Of a stretch of 64,000 nucleotides of DNA, positions 25,906 through 36,436 are shown one piece after another. The notes under the pieces are model-generated. The model was not told the DNA's origin. It did no database searches and saw only the letters and a program-made list of their open reading frames with translations. How positions within the stretch are numbered: position 1 is the stretch's first letter; each line of letters begins with the position of its first letter. Source of the DNA: Neorhizobium sp. NCHU2750 (GTDB taxonomy: Bacteria; Pseudomonadota; Alphaproteobacteria; Rhizobiales; Rhizobiaceae); contig NZ_CP030827.1 of assembly GCF_003597675.1 (NCBI RefSeq), forward strand, positions 1,798,001 to 1,862,000. Direction: 5' to 3'. A program made the translations under genes and the position numbers.

Positions 25906-26988
25906 ATGCGTGTCGAACTATTCGATTTCGATCTGCCGGAAGAAAACATCGCTCTCAGACCCGCAAGCCCGCGGGACAGCGCGCGGTTTCTCGTCGTCCG
26001 CCCGGACGCCGATCCGGTTCTCGCCGATCATCGCGTTTCGGAACTGGCGGATTTCCTGAAACCCGGCGATGCACTGGTATTCAACGACACCAAGGTAATT
26101 CCCGCTCAGCTCGAAGGTATCAGGCATCGAGACGGCGCTGGCGGCCAGCAGGTTTCGGCAACGCTGCATATGCGCACCGCAGCCGACGTCTGGAAGGCCT
26201 TCGCCAAGCCCGGCAAGCGCATCAAGATCGGCGATCGCATTCAGTTCGGTCACTCTGCGGAGACATGTCAGACTGGTTCAGTGATGGCGACGGTGGAGGA
26301 AAAAGGCGAGGGCGGTGAAGTCACGCTCCGCTTCGATCTTTCCGGCCCCGCACTTGACGAGGCGATCATGTCGGTCGGCCACATTCCGCTGCCGCCTTAC
26401 ATCGCCGCCAAGCGCGCCGAGGATGAAAAAGACCGGCAGGACTACCAGACCATCTATGCGCGCGAGGAGGGCGCGGTCGCAGCCCCGACCGCCGGCCTGC
26501 ATTTTACCCCGGACCTGTTCGCCAAACTTGATGCCGCAGGCATTGAACGCCATTTCGTCACGCTGCATGTCGGCGCCGGCACCTTCCTGCCGATGAAGGT
26601 CGACGACACGGTCGATCACAAGATGCATCAGGAAATCGGCTATGTCAGCGCCGAGACGGCCGCAAAGCTCAATGCGGTGAAGGCCCGCGGCGGGCGCATC
26701 GTCTGCGTCGGCACGACCTCGCTCAGGCTGATCGAGAGTGCTGCCTCCGATGACGGGCAGATCCAGCCCTGGAGCGGCGCCACCGGCATCTTCATCACGC
26801 CCGGCTATCGCTTCAAGGCGGTGGACATGCTGATGACCAATTTCCATCTGCCGAAATCCACCCTGTTCATGCTCGTCTCGGCCTTCTGCGGCCTAGAGGT
26901 GATGCAGGACGCCTATTCCCACGCCATCAGGACGGGCTATCGCTTTTATTCCTACGGCGATTCCAGCCTGCTTTTCCGGAAAGACTAG
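25906..26988 (+). CDS. queA: S-adenosylmethionine:tRNA ribosyltransferase-isomerase
   Basis: 360 residues. QueA moves the ribosyl part of SAM onto preQ1-modified tRNA to make epoxyqueuosine. Family segments: [15 protein letters not shown] start, [32 protein letters not shown] and the C-terminal [12 protein letters not shown] and [14 protein letters not shown]. The stop TAG is directly followed by the tgt ATG with no gap, so the two queuosine genes are cotranscribed and probably translationally coupled. Confidence 0.97.
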   Translation: MRVELFDFDLPEENIALRPASPRDSARFLVVRPDADPVLADHRVSELADFLKPGDALVFNDTKVIPAQLEGIRHRDGAGGQQVSATLHMRTAADVWKAFAKPGKRIKIGDRIQFGHSAETCQTGSVMATVEEKGEGGEVTLRFDLSGPALDEAIMSVGHIPLPPYIAAKRAEDEKDRQDYQTIYAREEGAVAAPTAGLHFTPDLFAKLDAAGIERHFVTLHVGAGTFLPMKVDDTVDHKMHQEIGYVSAETAAKLNAVKARGGRIVCVGTTSLRLIESAASDDGQIQPWSGATGIFITPGYRFKAVDMLMTNFHLPKSTLFMLVSAFCGLEVMQDAYSHAIRTGYRFYSYGDSSLLFRKD

Positions 26989-28122
26989 ATGACCACCGAG
27001 AACTTCCAGTTCACCCTGAAGAAGACCGATGGCGGCGCACGCCTTGGCGAAGTCTCCATGCCGCGCGGCACGATCCGCACGCCTGCCTTCATGCCGGTCG
27101 GCACCGTCGGCACGGTCAAGGCCATGTATCTCGATCAGGTGCGCGACACCGGCGCCGATATCATTCTCGGCAATACCTATCACCTGATGCTGCGTCCCGG
27201 CGCCGAGCGCGTTGCTCGCCTGGGTGGCCTGCATGAGCTGATCCGCTGGAAGCATCCGATCCTGACGGATTCGGGCGGTTTTCAGGTCATGTCACTGTCT
27301 GGCCTGCGCAAGCTCGACGAAAAGGGCGTGACCTTCAAGAGCCATGTCGACGGCTCGCTGCACCACATGTCGCCGGAGCGCTCGATCGAGATCCAGGGCC
27401 TGCTCGGTTCGGATATCCAGATGCAGCTCGACGAATGCGTCGCGCTGCCGGCAGAGCCGAAGGAAATCGAGCGGGCGATGGAACTGTCGCTGCGCTGGGC
27501 CGAGCGCTGCCGCGTCGCCTTCGGCGACCAGCCCGGCAAGGCGATGTTCGGCATCGTCCAGGGCGGCGACCAGCCGGCGCTGCGTATCCGCTCGGCGGAA
27601 GGCCTGAAGCAGCTCGACCTCAAGGGTTATGCGGTCGGCGGCCTCGCTGTCGGCGAGCCACAGGACGTCATGCTCTCGATGCTGGAGACGACGCTGCCGG
27701 TTCTGCCCACCGAGAAACCGCGCTACCTGATGGGCGTCGGCACGCCGGACGACATCCTGAAATCGGTTGCCCGCGGCATCGACATGTTCGACTGCGTCAT
27801 GCCGACCCGCTCGGGCCGCCACGGTCTGGCCTTCACCCGCCGCGGCAAGGTCAATATCCGCAATGCCCGCCACGCCGAGGACATGCGCCCGCTGGACGAG
27901 GAGAGCGATTGCCCGGCCGCCCGCGATTACTCACGCGCCTACCTGCATCACCTCTGCCGCTCCGACGAGGCGCTTGGCGGCATGCTGCTCTCCTGGAACA
28001 ACCTGCATTACTACCAGGACCTGATGAAGGGAATCCGCAAGTCGATCGAGGAAGGCCGCTTCGCCGACTTCTATGCCGAGACACAGGAAGCCTGGGCCAG
28101 GGGCGATATCGACAAGCTTTGA
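26989..28122 (+). CDS. tgt: tRNA-guanine transglycosylase
   Basis: 377 residues, full length. Tgt swaps guanine 34 for preQ1 in tRNAs with GUN anticodons, the step before QueA. Seen: [16 protein letters not shown], the catalytic-site DSGGFQV, the nucleophile Asp region in [13 protein letters not shown], and GGLAVGEP. The usual C-terminal zinc-site residues are harder to assign: the final quarter has [16 protein letters not shown], which fits the CxCxxC-H zinc region only in part. Start abuts the queA stop. Confidence 0.96.
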   Translation: MTTENFQFTLKKTDGGARLGEVSMPRGTIRTPAFMPVGTVGTVKAMYLDQVRDTGADIILGNTYHLMLRPGAERVARLGGLHELIRWKHPILTDSGGFQVMSLSGLRKLDEKGVTFKSHVDGSLHHMSPERSIEIQGLLGSDIQMQLDECVALPAEPKEIERAMELSLRWAERCRVAFGDQPGKAMFGIVQGGDQPALRIRSAEGLKQLDLKGYAVGGLAVGEPQDVMLSMLETTLPVLPTEKPRYLMGVGTPDDILKSVARGIDMFDCVMPTRSGRHGLAFTRRGKVNIRNARHAEDMRPLDEESDCPAARDYSRAYLHHLCRSDEALGGMLLSWNNLHYYQDLMKGIRKSIEEGRFADFYAETQEAWARGDIDKL

Positions 28123-28135
28123 GGAGCTTTGCGGC

Positions 28136-28756
28136 GTGACGGGCGAGGGCGGCCAACAGGCAGGGCTAGGGGCAGGGGTAGCGGCACCGGAAGAGCCAAC
28201 CGATCCGGCAACGGGCGTCACCGCTCGCATGCTGAATTGGGCGCGCAACTCCACCATCTACCGGCTGTCGCGCCGTATGATGTCGGAGCGGGAATTGGCC
28301 GATGCCATCAGGCGCAAGGCGAAGCAGAAATTCGAGGATATTTCCGCCGAAGACCTGCAGGTCCTCGTGACTGCCGCCATAGACTGCGGCCGCACGCTCG
28401 GTTGCCTGGACGACCAGAATTACGCCGAGATCAAGGTCCGCTCCGGTGTGAGGACCGGCCGCTCGCGACGCATGCTGCAGAGAAAACTGCAGGAAAAGGG
28501 CATCGATGCGCAGACGGCCACTGCGGCGCTGGAAGACATCGATGATCTTCAGGCCGCGCTCGCCTATGCCAGACGGCGTGGCTTCGGCCCCTATCGCCGC
28601 TCCGACGCCGATGATCAGGGCCTCGACGACAAGAGACTTATGAAGGAAATGTCCTCGCTGGCGCGCAATGGGTTCAGTCAGGATGTCTGCCGCCGGATCG
28701 TTCGCCTGACCCGGGAAGAGGCGGATGAGATGATCTCGGCCTCCGGTGCGCTCTGA
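28136..28756 (+). CDS. recX: regulatory protein RecX
   Basis: 206 residues from a GTG at 28136 with a GAGGAG site nine bases upstream. The RecX three-helix repeats are visible around RLSRRMMSERELADAIRRK, RTGRSRRMLQRKLQEKGID and the C-terminal MSSLARNGFSQDVCRRIV. RecX binds and restrains RecA filaments. It is not beside recA (25 kb away) but directly follows tgt (13 bp gap), so it is likely part of the queA-tgt transcript. Confidence 0.85.
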   Translation: MTGEGGQQAGLGAGVAAPEEPTDPATGVTARMLNWARNSTIYRLSRRMMSERELADAIRRKAKQKFEDISAEDLQVLVTAAIDCGRTLGCLDDQNYAEIKVRSGVRTGRSRRMLQRKLQEKGIDAQTATAALEDIDDLQAALAYARRRGFGPYRRSDADDQGLDDKRLMKEMSSLARNGFSQDVCRRIVRLTREEADEMISASGAL

Positions 28757-28771
28757 CACGGTCACGGGTTT

Positions 28772-29212
28772 TCAGAGACCGACGCTCGTCGTGTTCGGCA
28801 TCATGCGGACGCCATTGATCTTGTAGGATCCGTCATCCATCAGCCGCATCTCGTAGATGGCGGTCCAGTCCTTGCCGCCGCGACCGCTGATCATCACTTC
28901 CTGAAACACCATTTCGCCGCCGCCGATCAGCTTGGATCGCCCGAAGGCGTAAGCCCCGGCACGATAGACCGGCCGGTAGCTCCGCTGCACCATGGCAAGG
29001 AAGGCCTGCTTGTCGGGATAGAGGCTGCGGATGTCCGGTGAGGCATAGGAATAGGCCTTGTCGGCATCATCGGCCATCAGCGCCTTGATCTGGCCGGCGA
29101 TGACCGCCTGCGCTTCGGCTTCAGGGCTTTCGGCAACCGGATCTTCTGCGTGGAGCAAGGCCGGGCAGGCGACCAAAAGCGACACGAGCAGAAATGCCAG
29201 GCGAGCAACCAT
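28772..29212 (-). CDS. exported DUF4864 domain protein
   Basis: 146 residues from an ATG with GGAGG eight bases upstream. A signal peptide (MVARLAFLLVSLLVACPALLHA) is followed by a DUF4864/NTF2-like region with KALMADDADKAYSYASPDIR and YKINGVRMM. The domain function is unknown; export to the periplasm is inferred from the signal peptide. It is convergent with recX (15 bp between stops). Confidence 0.8.
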   Translation of the reverse strand: MVARLAFLLVSLLVACPALLHAEDPVAESPEAEAQAVIAGQIKALMADDADKAYSYASPDIRSLYPDKQAFLAMVQRSYRPVYRAGAYAFGRSKLIGGGEMVFQEVMISGRGGKDWTAIYEMRLMDDGSYKINGVRMMPNTTSVGL

Positions 29213-29416
29213 CGAAAATCCTCCAGCGCGATTATCGGCGAAGACTTGTCGGATGGTAGCGCGTTTCACGCCGCCGGGAAGAGCTGCCCGGAAGAATTCG
29301 GTAACTTCCGGACGACTGCAGTCTTGGACATGCAGGGCAGGGTCCCGCCATTGCAACTTGTGGCAGGCGGGCTGCGCTGTCACCAATGGGGGACCTGATT
29401 CGCCCGGATACCCGCA

Positions 29417-30562
29417 ATGACCCTTCTGCCCCCGGCCTTGCTCTATTTCAGCAATGCCATCCTGTTCATCTCCCTGTTCACCCGCCTGCCGTCGATCCAG
29501 GAGGCGATGGAGATCGACAAGGCCGTCCTCGGCCTCGCATTGCTGAGCGCGCCTGTCGGCACCTTCCTGGCACTTCCGCTTGCCGGACGCATCACCGACC
29601 GGCTGACGCCGCGCCTGACCGCCGTCATCATGCTGCCCGTCTGCGCGCTGCTCACTCCGCTGCTGACGATCCTGCCTCTGCCGGGTTTCGTCCTGTGCTT
29701 CTTTCTCTTCGGCTTCTTCCGCACCATTTTCGACGTCTCCGCCAACATGATCTCAGCCGGCATCGAAAACCGCACCGGCGCAAAGGTTCTTTCACGCAGT
29801 CATGGCTTCTGGTCCGTCGGCCTGCTGGCCGGCTCGCTGGTTTCGGGTTTTCTGGCGGAGGAGGGGATGGCGCCACTCGTCCAGCAGATGATGGCGGCAG
29901 CACTTGCCATCCTTGCCTGCCTCACGGTCTTCCTTCTCACGCCGCCCGATCCGCCACCGGTGCCGGCATCGAGAAAGCGTTCCGCCTATGTGATGCCGGA
30001 CAGGACGATCATCCTCATCTGCATCATGGTTCTCGGCCTCTGCATCGTCGAGGGTGCGGTCTATGACTGGGGCATATTCTTCCTGCGCGAGGAACTGGGC
30101 GCCGATCCGGCCTTGGCCGGCATGCTCTATGCCGCTTTCACCATCGGCATGGGCGCCACCCGCATGGCCGGCGATACATTGCGCGAGCGTTTCGGCCCGG
30201 TGGCGCTGATCCGCATGTCGGCGATCGTCGTCACGGCGTCGATCATCCTGCTGATCACCACACCATCCTATATGCTGGCGGGCGCAGCGCTTTTCCTCAT
30301 CGGCTGCGGCATCGCGCTGGCCTTTCCTCTGGCGGTCGCCACCACGATTGCGCTCGGCAAGGGCCAGCCATCCGAAAACCTCGCCGCCCTGGCGCTGACC
30401 TTGATGCTCGCGACCATAGGCGTTCCGCCGCTTCTCGGCTTCATCGCCGAACATGTCAGCCTTGCCGCCACCTTCCTGGTTCTTCTGCCCTGCGTTTTCA
30501 TAAGTTTCCTGATGGCGCCGGTGGCAGAGGGCAGGCGGCCATTCCGGCTGTCGGGACGATAA
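29417..30562 (+). CDS. MFS transporter
   Basis: 381 residues with about twelve hydrophobic segments; the loop after the second segment reads GRITDRLTPR, a weak form of the MFS signature. Related to small YbjJ/FucP-like MFS proteins. Substrate unknown. No ribosome site is clear before the ATG at 29417. It stands alone between the divergent DUF4864 gene and the J-domain gene. Confidence 0.82.
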   Translation: MTLLPPALLYFSNAILFISLFTRLPSIQEAMEIDKAVLGLALLSAPVGTFLALPLAGRITDRLTPRLTAVIMLPVCALLTPLLTILPLPGFVLCFFLFGFFRTIFDVSANMISAGIENRTGAKVLSRSHGFWSVGLLAGSLVSGFLAEEGMAPLVQQMMAAALAILACLTVFLLTPPDPPPVPASRKRSAYVMPDRTIILICIMVLGLCIVEGAVYDWGIFFLREELGADPALAGMLYAAFTIGMGATRMAGDTLRERFGPVALIRMSAIVVTASIILLITTPSYMLAGAALFLIGCGIALAFPLAVATTIALGKGQPSENLAALALTLMLATIGVPPLLGFIAEHVSLAATFLVLLPCVFISFLMAPVAEGRRPFRLSGR

Positions 30563-30711
30563 TTGTGGGAAACAGGGCGAAGGGCAGGGAAGGCATCGCC
30601 GCCTGCCCCCAATTGGCCATAAGAATGCGTCAGGTCTTCGGCCTTCGGGCTTGAGCCCCGCGGCCGAAGCCTTTACCCTAATGACGACATGCCGAACACA
30701 GGTGACGCTCC

Positions 30712-31296
30712 TTGATCGATCCCTATGAAATCCTGGGCCTCGCGCGAGACGCGGACAGTGCGACCGTAAAATCGGCCTATAGAAAACAGGTGAAATCCGC
30801 CCATCCGGATGCCGGCGGCGACCCGGAACTCTTCGGCAACCTGAAGCTCGCCTATGAGCTTCTGCTCGATCCCGTCCGCCGCAAGGTCTTCGACGATACC
30901 GGCTACGATCCGGAACTCGCCGACACCAAGGACCTGCAGGGCCTCGTCATTCTCGAGACGCTGGTCAACGAGATGATCCTCGACGAGCGCGAGCCTGGCT
31001 CCTTCGATCCGGTTGCCTCCATGCGCCGCAAGCTCACCGACCGTGTCGTCAGCGCCCGTTTCCACATTCTTGAAATGGAGCGCCATCGCGCCCGCATTCG
31101 CAACCATATGGACCGCATGGGACGTAAGCCCGGCACGGATGTTCTGGGCCGCATGCTGAAGGCGCGCTGCGAGACGATCGGCGAGGCGATCGGCAAGTCG
31201 GAGGCCGAGATCAGGACGATCGAACAGGCCTATACCATGCTCGAAGGCTATGCCTACGAACTGGAAATCGCCGAGGTGAAGGACGCTGCCGAATAA
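30712..31296 (+). CDS. J-domain (DnaJ-like) protein
   Basis: 194 residues from a TTG preceded by AGGTGA; an in-frame stop lies just upstream, so no longer reading is possible. The J domain (about 1-65) contains YEILGLARDADSATVKSAYR and the invariant HPD at AHPDAGG, needed to stimulate DnaK. The rest is charged and helical with no zinc-finger or C-terminal DnaJ domain, so it is a type III J-protein. Substrate unknown. Confidence 0.85.
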   Translation: MIDPYEILGLARDADSATVKSAYRKQVKSAHPDAGGDPELFGNLKLAYELLLDPVRRKVFDDTGYDPELADTKDLQGLVILETLVNEMILDEREPGSFDPVASMRRKLTDRVVSARFHILEMERHRARIRNHMDRMGRKPGTDVLGRMLKARCETIGEAIGKSEAEIRTIEQAYTMLEGYAYELEIAEVKDAAE

Positions 31297-31379
31297 GCCT
31301 CGGCAGTCCTTGAAACCACTCGGCCGCATCACGATCAAGCCGGTTCACGACACGACCGGAATCCCGGAGACATAACCCC

Positions 31380-31859
31380 ATGACGCTCACCATCCGTCCA
31401 GCCTTGCGCGAGGACGCAGCAACGCTGCTCGGTTTCATTCGCGAACTGGCGATCTATGAAAAGGCCGAGCACGAAGTCGCAGCCACCGAAGAAACAATCG
31501 CCGACTCCATTTTCGGTCCCCGCTCGGTGACAAGGGCGCTGATCTGCGAGCGGGACGGGCAGGCGGTCGGCATGGCGATCTGGTTCTTCAACTATTCCAC
31601 CTGGCAGGCCCGCAACGGCCTTTACCTCGAAGACCTCTATGTAACGCCGAGCGCCCGCGGCCTTGGCGCCGGCAAGGCGCTCCTGAAGCGGCTGGCACAG
31701 ATCGCACTCGAAAACGGCTGCGGCCGTTTCGAATGGAGCGTGCTCGACTGGAACGAACCGGCGATCAAAGTCTATGACGCAATCGGCGCAGAACCGCAGA
31801 ACGAATGGATCAGATACCGGCTGGCCGGCGATGCGCTGAAGGCATTCGCCGAAGGGTGA
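31380..31859 (+). CDS. GNAT family N-acetyltransferase
   Basis: 159 residues. Acetyl-CoA-binding motif A is seen in LYVTPSARGLGAGKALLKRLA (RGLGAGKALL core), preceded by YLEDLYV and followed by FEWSVLDWNEPAIKVYDAIGA, which is characteristic of the diamine (spermidine/spermine) acetyltransferase-like branch. The actual substrate is not known. The ATG follows CCGGAGACATAACCCC. Confidence 0.88.
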   Translation: MTLTIRPALREDAATLLGFIRELAIYEKAEHEVAATEETIADSIFGPRSVTRALICERDGQAVGMAIWFFNYSTWQARNGLYLEDLYVTPSARGLGAGKALLKRLAQIALENGCGRFEWSVLDWNEPAIKVYDAIGAEPQNEWIRYRLAGDALKAFAEG

Positions 31860-32220
31860 TTGCAGGGCTCCATGTGAGCACTCAGGCGGCCGAAGCGCGT
31901 CGACGCTGACAGGGCCAAACGCCAAGTCGCACTTCATCCTTGAACCCACCCCGCCATATACAGAGATCGCATAACATATATTATGGAACTAATCTGTTTG
32001 GCCGCCAAGTCGCCTTAGCCCTGAAACTCTGGCTTCCTCCAATCTTTGGCGCCGCTTCAACATCGGCATTTAACATCATGACGTCATTCGTTTCGGTCTT
32101 GAACTACCGTTCTCCGAAAGCGAGACTGTAAGTCGGAGCCGATATGGGCAAGCCTGCTCGTTGGCGGTTCTCGCCATGTTTGAAACAGTCCAGTCCATTT
32201 ACATCAGGGATACCGCGACG
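31860..32220. other. intergenic region without recognised feature
   Basis: About 360 bp between the acetyltransferase and haloacid dehalogenase genes. It is more AT-rich than its surroundings around 31965-32110 (for example CATATATTATGG). Short open frames exist but have no ribosome site or protein-like composition. I see no convincing promoter, RNA or repeat. Confidence 0.4.
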
Positions 32221-32943
32221 ATGAAACTCACCGACTTCAAGGCACTGACATTCGACTGCTACGGAACGCTCATCGACTGGGAAACCGGCATGGTCGAAGC
32301 CCTGAAGCCGCTGACCGATCGGGCGGCCACGCCACTGTCGCGCAACCAGATCCTCGAAGCCCATGCGCGGCATGAATCTGCGCAGCAATTGCAGACGCCG
32401 GGTAAAATCTATCGGGACCTGCTGCCGATCGTCTACAAGCGCCTTGCCGAGGAATGGGCCATTCCGGTGAGTTGGGCGGAATGCGTGGCCTATGGCCAGT
32501 CGGTGAAGAATTGGCCGGCCTTTGCCGATTCCGCCGAAGCGCTCGGCTATCTGAAACAGCACTACAAGCTCGTCATCCTCTCCAATGTCGATAACGAGAG
32601 CTTTGCCGCCAGCAATGCGAAGCTCGGCGTCGCCTTCGATGCGATCTACACCGCCGAGGATGTCGGCGCCTACAAGCCCGCCGACCGTAATTTCGATTAC
32701 ATGCTGCAGAATTTGACGACGCTCGGCCTCGAGAAGCGGGATATCCTGCACACCGCCGAAAGCATGTTCCACGATCATGGCCCGGCAAACCGCCACGGTC
32801 TTGCATCCTGCTGGATCTATCGCCGCTTCGATCAGGACGGTTTCGGCGCCACGATGCATCCCGGCGACATGCCGAAATATGATTTTCGTTTCAACAGCAT
32901 GGCCGATCTGGTCGCGGCCCACAAGCAGGCCTTGGCCGGCTGA
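32221..32943 (+). CDS. haloacid dehalogenase type II (HAD superfamily)
   Basis: 240 residues from the ATG that places the nucleophile Asp12 in [13 protein letters not shown]. Other HAD motifs: VILSNVDNE (motif 2), Lys in AYKPADRNF (motif 3) and acidic [14 protein letters not shown] (motif 4). Family members hydrolyse (S)-2-haloacids, but many relatives act on other small phosphates or acids, so the substrate is open. It converges on the MBL-fold gene with a hairpin between. Confidence 0.85.
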   Translation: MKLTDFKALTFDCYGTLIDWETGMVEALKPLTDRAATPLSRNQILEAHARHESAQQLQTPGKIYRDLLPIVYKRLAEEWAIPVSWAECVAYGQSVKNWPAFADSAEALGYLKQHYKLVILSNVDNESFAASNAKLGVAFDAIYTAEDVGAYKPADRNFDYMLQNLTTLGLEKRDILHTAESMFHDHGPANRHGLASCWIYRRFDQDGFGATMHPGDMPKYDFRFNSMADLVAAHKQALAG

Positions 32944-32987
32944 TAGGACTGGGGCAGGCCAAAAGGACTAAAGCCCGCAAAGAGACT

Positions 32988-33010
32988 GGGGAGGGTGCCT
33001 CGCCCTCCCC
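32988..33010. terminator. hairpin between convergent genes
   Basis: 8-bp stem GGGGAGGG / CCCTCCCC with a 7-base loop, between the dehalogenase and MBL-fold genes. No T run follows on either strand, so termination is uncertain. Confidence 0.4.
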
Positions 33011-33015
33011 GCACC

Positions 33016-33849
33016 TCACATGTCCGCCTCCGAAGCCTCGACCTCGAAGCTCAACCCGTCATAAGCGGGTTCGATATGCGCCGGCGTTTCCTCCAGCACC
33101 CTGCGGTAATCGAGCGGAATATGCATATGGGTCAGAAGCGCGCGCCTGGCACCGAAACGCTCGATCCAACCGAGAGCCTGCTCAAGCGATAGATGGCTCG
33201 GATGCCGGCTGTATTGCAGGGCATCGATGATCAGCATGTCGAGGCCCAAAAGTCGCTTGACGCTATCCTCGGGAAAATCGCTGACATCGGTACAATAGGC
33301 AACGTCGCCGATCCGGAAACCCAGAGAATGGGTATCACCATGCATCTGCATATGCGGCAGCAAGCGCAACGGCCCGCCGGCGCCATTCACGACGATACCG
33401 TCATCCAGGTTCTCGATCAGCGTCGGCGTGACGATCGGCGGATAATTGCTGCCGGCCGGCGATTCCAGGCAATAGCCGAAACCCTGGCGGATACGTTCCA
33501 TCGTCACCGGGTCGGCATGGATCGGAATGCGCATCCTCTGGCTATGGAAATAGCCGCGAATATCATCGATCCCGTGCAGATGGTCGGCATGCGCATGGGT
33601 ATAGATCACCGCGTCGATGCGGGCGACCTTGGCCGCGATCATCTGCTCGCGAAAATCCGGCCCGGTATCGATGACGACGACCGTGCGACCGTCATCGGGC
33701 GCGATCTGCTCCACCAGCAGCGCCGCGCGCGTGCGGCGGTTCTTCGGCTCGGCCGGATCGCAGGCACCCCAGTCGCCATTCAGCCGCGGTACGCCCGGAG
33801 AGGACGAGCAGCCGAGAATGGTGAAGCGCCGGCGGTATCCTGTTGCCAC
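33016..33849 (-). CDS. MBL-fold metal-dependent hydrolase (PhnP-like)
   Basis: 277 residues. The metallo-beta-lactamase signature THAHADHLHG lies near residue 84, with further ligands in MQMHGDTHSLGF and CTDVSDFPEDS and the C-terminal THMHIP. PhnP-type members cleave cyclic phosphodiesters; the substrate here is not known. It is the last gene of the rlpA-to-MBL leftward operon, starting 2 bp after the tatD stop, an order conserved in alphaproteobacteria. Confidence 0.88.
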   Translation of the reverse strand: MATGYRRRFTILGCSSSPGVPRLNGDWGACDPAEPKNRRTRAALLVEQIAPDDGRTVVVIDTGPDFREQMIAAKVARIDAVIYTHAHADHLHGIDDIRGYFHSQRMRIPIHADPVTMERIRQGFGYCLESPAGSNYPPIVTPTLIENLDDGIVVNGAGGPLRLLPHMQMHGDTHSLGFRIGDVAYCTDVSDFPEDSVKRLLGLDMLIIDALQYSRHPSHLSLEQALGWIERFGARRALLTHMHIPLDYRRVLEETPAHIEPAYDGLSFEVEASEADM

Positions 33850-33851
33850 CG

Positions 33852-34634
33852 TCAGAGCCTCGGCATTTTCGAGAAGCAGCGCAGCGCATTCTCCGTCGTG
33901 ATCCGGGCGATCTCGTCATAGCTGACGCCATGCACCTCGCCCAGAACCTCGGCCGTGTTGACCACATAGGATGGCTCGTTGCGTTTTCCCCGCCAGCGCT
34001 TCGGCGCCAGATAGGGCGCATCTGTTTCGACCAGCAGGCGATCCAGCGGCAGAGTCTTTGCGATGTCGCGGATCTCCTGCGACTTCGGGAAGGTCAGGAT
34101 GCCGGAAAAGGAGACGTAGCCGCCAAGCTCGATACCGGCACGGGCAAGGTCAGGCCCAGCCGAGAAGCAATGCAGGATGAAGGGGAAGGCCCCCTTCCCG
34201 CTTTCCTTGGTCAGGATCTCGATCATGTCCTCGTCGGCGCTGCGACTATGGATGACGAGCGGCAGCCGCGTGACGCGTGCAGCCTCGATATGGCGCAGAA
34301 GCCCGGTCATCTGGTCGGCGGGCGTCTGGGTGTCGTAGAAATAGTCGAGCCCGACTTCGCCGATGGCGACGATCTTTTCATGCGAACCTGCAAGCCGGAT
34401 CAGGTCGTCCGCCGTCACGTCCAGCTCTTCGCCGGCATTGTTCGGATGAGTGCCGACCGAACAGAACACCGATGGGTATTTTTCGGTGATCGCCAGAAGC
34501 GTCGGAAGCTTCTTCACCCGCGTCGAGATCGTCACCATCTGCTTGACGCCCGCCTCATGCGCACGCGCAATCAGCTCGTCGCGCTCGGCGTCGAACTCGG
34601 CAAAATCGAGATGGCAATGGGTATCGATCAGCAT
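33852..34634 (-). CDS. tatD: TatD family metal-dependent deoxyribonuclease
   Basis: 260 residues from MLIDTHCHLDF. TIM-barrel metal site: HCHLD at the N-terminus, GEVGLDYF, HSRSADED, ILHCFSAG and the C-terminal LLVETDAPYLAP. TatD proteins are Mg2+-dependent 3'-5' exonucleases linked to DNA quality control. It sits between metG and the MBL gene in the same operon. Confidence 0.93.
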   Translation of the reverse strand: MLIDTHCHLDFAEFDAERDELIARAHEAGVKQMVTISTRVKKLPTLLAITEKYPSVFCSVGTHPNNAGEELDVTADDLIRLAGSHEKIVAIGEVGLDYFYDTQTPADQMTGLLRHIEAARVTRLPLVIHSRSADEDMIEILTKESGKGAFPFILHCFSAGPDLARAGIELGGYVSFSGILTFPKSQEIRDIAKTLPLDRLLVETDAPYLAPKRWRGKRNEPSYVVNTAEVLGEVHGVSYDEIARITTENALRCFSKMPRL

Positions 34635-34715
34635 GGACACGTTATTCAAACCTTGACTGCAATATAGAGGATGGCCCGGTCGAATGATCCGGGCCATCGA
34701 TCACGAATTCGACAT

Positions 34716-36272
34716 TCAGGCAGTGCTTTCCGGCGCCACATAGCGCGGGAAGACAGGTTTCGGCGCTTCCAGCACCGTACCCGGCACCAGACGACCGGCT
34801 TCGCCGAGAACGGAGAAGTCGCGGGCATCAGCACCGGCCGCCACGAGATCAAGCAGCTTTGCCGCAGAATCTGGCATGAACGGCTGCAGCAGGATGGCGA
34901 TCTGGCGCACGACTTCCGCCGTCACGTAGAGAACGGTTCCCATCCGCGCCACATCGGTCTTCTTCAGCGCCCAGGGCTCCTGGCTGGCGAAATAGCGGTC
35001 GGTCTCGGAGACGACGGCGATGATCGCCGCCAGCGCCTTGTGAATGAGCTGCTTGCCCATGTCCTCGCGGCAGACCGCCATCAATGCATCGGCCGAAGCC
35101 AGCATCTGACGATCGGCATCTGTCAGTTCGCCGGGCGTCGGGATCTGCCCGTCGCAATTCTTGACGATCATCGACAGCGAGCGGCTGGCAAGATTGCCGA
35201 TACCGTTGGCGAGGTCGGCATTGATGCGGATGCCGATTGCTTCCTCGCTGCAATTGCCGTCCTGGCCGAAGGAGATTTCCCGCAGCAGGAAGTAGCGGAT
35301 CGCATCGAGGCCGAAATGGCCAATCAGTTCGAACGGGTCGAGCACGTTGCCGAGCGATTTCGACATTTTCTCGCCGCCCTTGGCCAGAACGAAGCCATGC
35401 GCATAGACGCGCTTGGGCAAAGGCAGGCCCGCCGACATCAGGAAGGCTGGCCAGTAGACGGCGTGGAAGCGGATGATGTCCTTGCCGATGATATGGACGT
35501 CGGCCGGCCAGTATTTCGCCCGCGGTCCCTGCGGATCGGAAAGGTAGCCGGTCGCGGTCACGTAGTTGGTCAAGGCGTCGACCCAGACATACATGACATG
35601 TGCCGGATCGTTCGGCACCTTGATGCCCCAGTCGAAGGTGGTGCGGGAGACCGACAGGTCCTTCAGGCCCGACTTGACGAAGGAAATCACCTCGTTGCGG
35701 CGCTCGGCTGGTCCGATGAAATCCGGGTTTTCCTCGTAGAGTTTGAGCAATTTGTCCTGATAGGCCGAGAGCTTGAAGAAATAGCTCGATTCCTCCACCC
35801 ATTCGACCGGAGTGCCCTGCCCGCCATAGCGCACGCCGTCGCGCACTTCCGTCTCGTCCTCGGCGTAATAGGCCTCGTCGCGCACGGAATACCAGCCGGC
35901 ATAAGTGTCCTTGTAGATGTCGCCGGCATCCGCCATCAGGTTCCAGATCGCCTGGCTTGCCTCGTGGTGGCGCTTTTCCGTCGTGCGGATGAAATCGTCG
36001 TTGGAGGCATTGAGCAGCTTGCCCATGGCGCGGAATTCGTTGGAATTGCGCTCCGCAAGCGCTTCCGGCGTAATGCCTTCGTTGCGGGCCGTCTGCTGCA
36101 TCTTCTGGCCATGCTCGTCGGTGCCGGTCAGGAAGAAGACGTCCTTTCCGTCGAGGCGCTGGAAGCGTGCCATCGCATCGGTCGCGATCAGTTCGTAGGC
36201 ATGGCCGATATGCGGCTTGCCGTTCGGATAGGAAATCGCAGTGGTGATGTAGAAAGGCGTCTTGTCGGACAT
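34716..36272 (-). CDS. metG: methionyl-tRNA synthetase
   Basis: 518 residues from [31 protein letters not shown] motif near residue 21, KMSKS at [11 protein letters not shown], and an anticodon-binding helical C-terminal domain. The shorter form lacks a C-terminal tRNA-binding EMAP extension. The zinc-knuckle Cys residues of the E. coli enzyme are not seen, as in the MetG2-type enzymes. Part of the tmk-holB-metG-tatD operon. Confidence 0.96.
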   Translation of the reverse strand: MSDKTPFYITTAISYPNGKPHIGHAYELIATDAMARFQRLDGKDVFFLTGTDEHGQKMQQTARNEGITPEALAERNSNEFRAMGKLLNASNDDFIRTTEKRHHEASQAIWNLMADAGDIYKDTYAGWYSVRDEAYYAEDETEVRDGVRYGGQGTPVEWVEESSYFFKLSAYQDKLLKLYEENPDFIGPAERRNEVISFVKSGLKDLSVSRTTFDWGIKVPNDPAHVMYVWVDALTNYVTATGYLSDPQGPRAKYWPADVHIIGKDIIRFHAVYWPAFLMSAGLPLPKRVYAHGFVLAKGGEKMSKSLGNVLDPFELIGHFGLDAIRYFLLREISFGQDGNCSEEAIGIRINADLANGIGNLASRSLSMIVKNCDGQIPTPGELTDADRQMLASADALMAVCREDMGKQLIHKALAAIIAVVSETDRYFASQEPWALKKTDVARMGTVLYVTAEVVRQIAILLQPFMPDSAAKLLDLVAAGADARDFSVLGEAGRLVPGTVLEAPKPVFPRYVAPESTA

Positions 36273-36436
36273 CGATACACTCGAAAGCATGCGGCCGATA
36301 AAATCAGGCCAAGAACAGGGGAATGGCGCGCAATGCGCGCGCGACATGCCGCTCTTAGCGCATGTTGCGCGCAAGCGAAACCCAAACTTGGCTCGATCAT
36401 CTTCCGCCAGGCTGCCGACAATGCCTTAAGCAGCCG

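Noticed and set aside
31940..32131. 63-residue ORF between the acetyltransferase and dehalogenase
   Set aside because: No ribosome site, composition not protein-like, AT-rich intergenic sequence.
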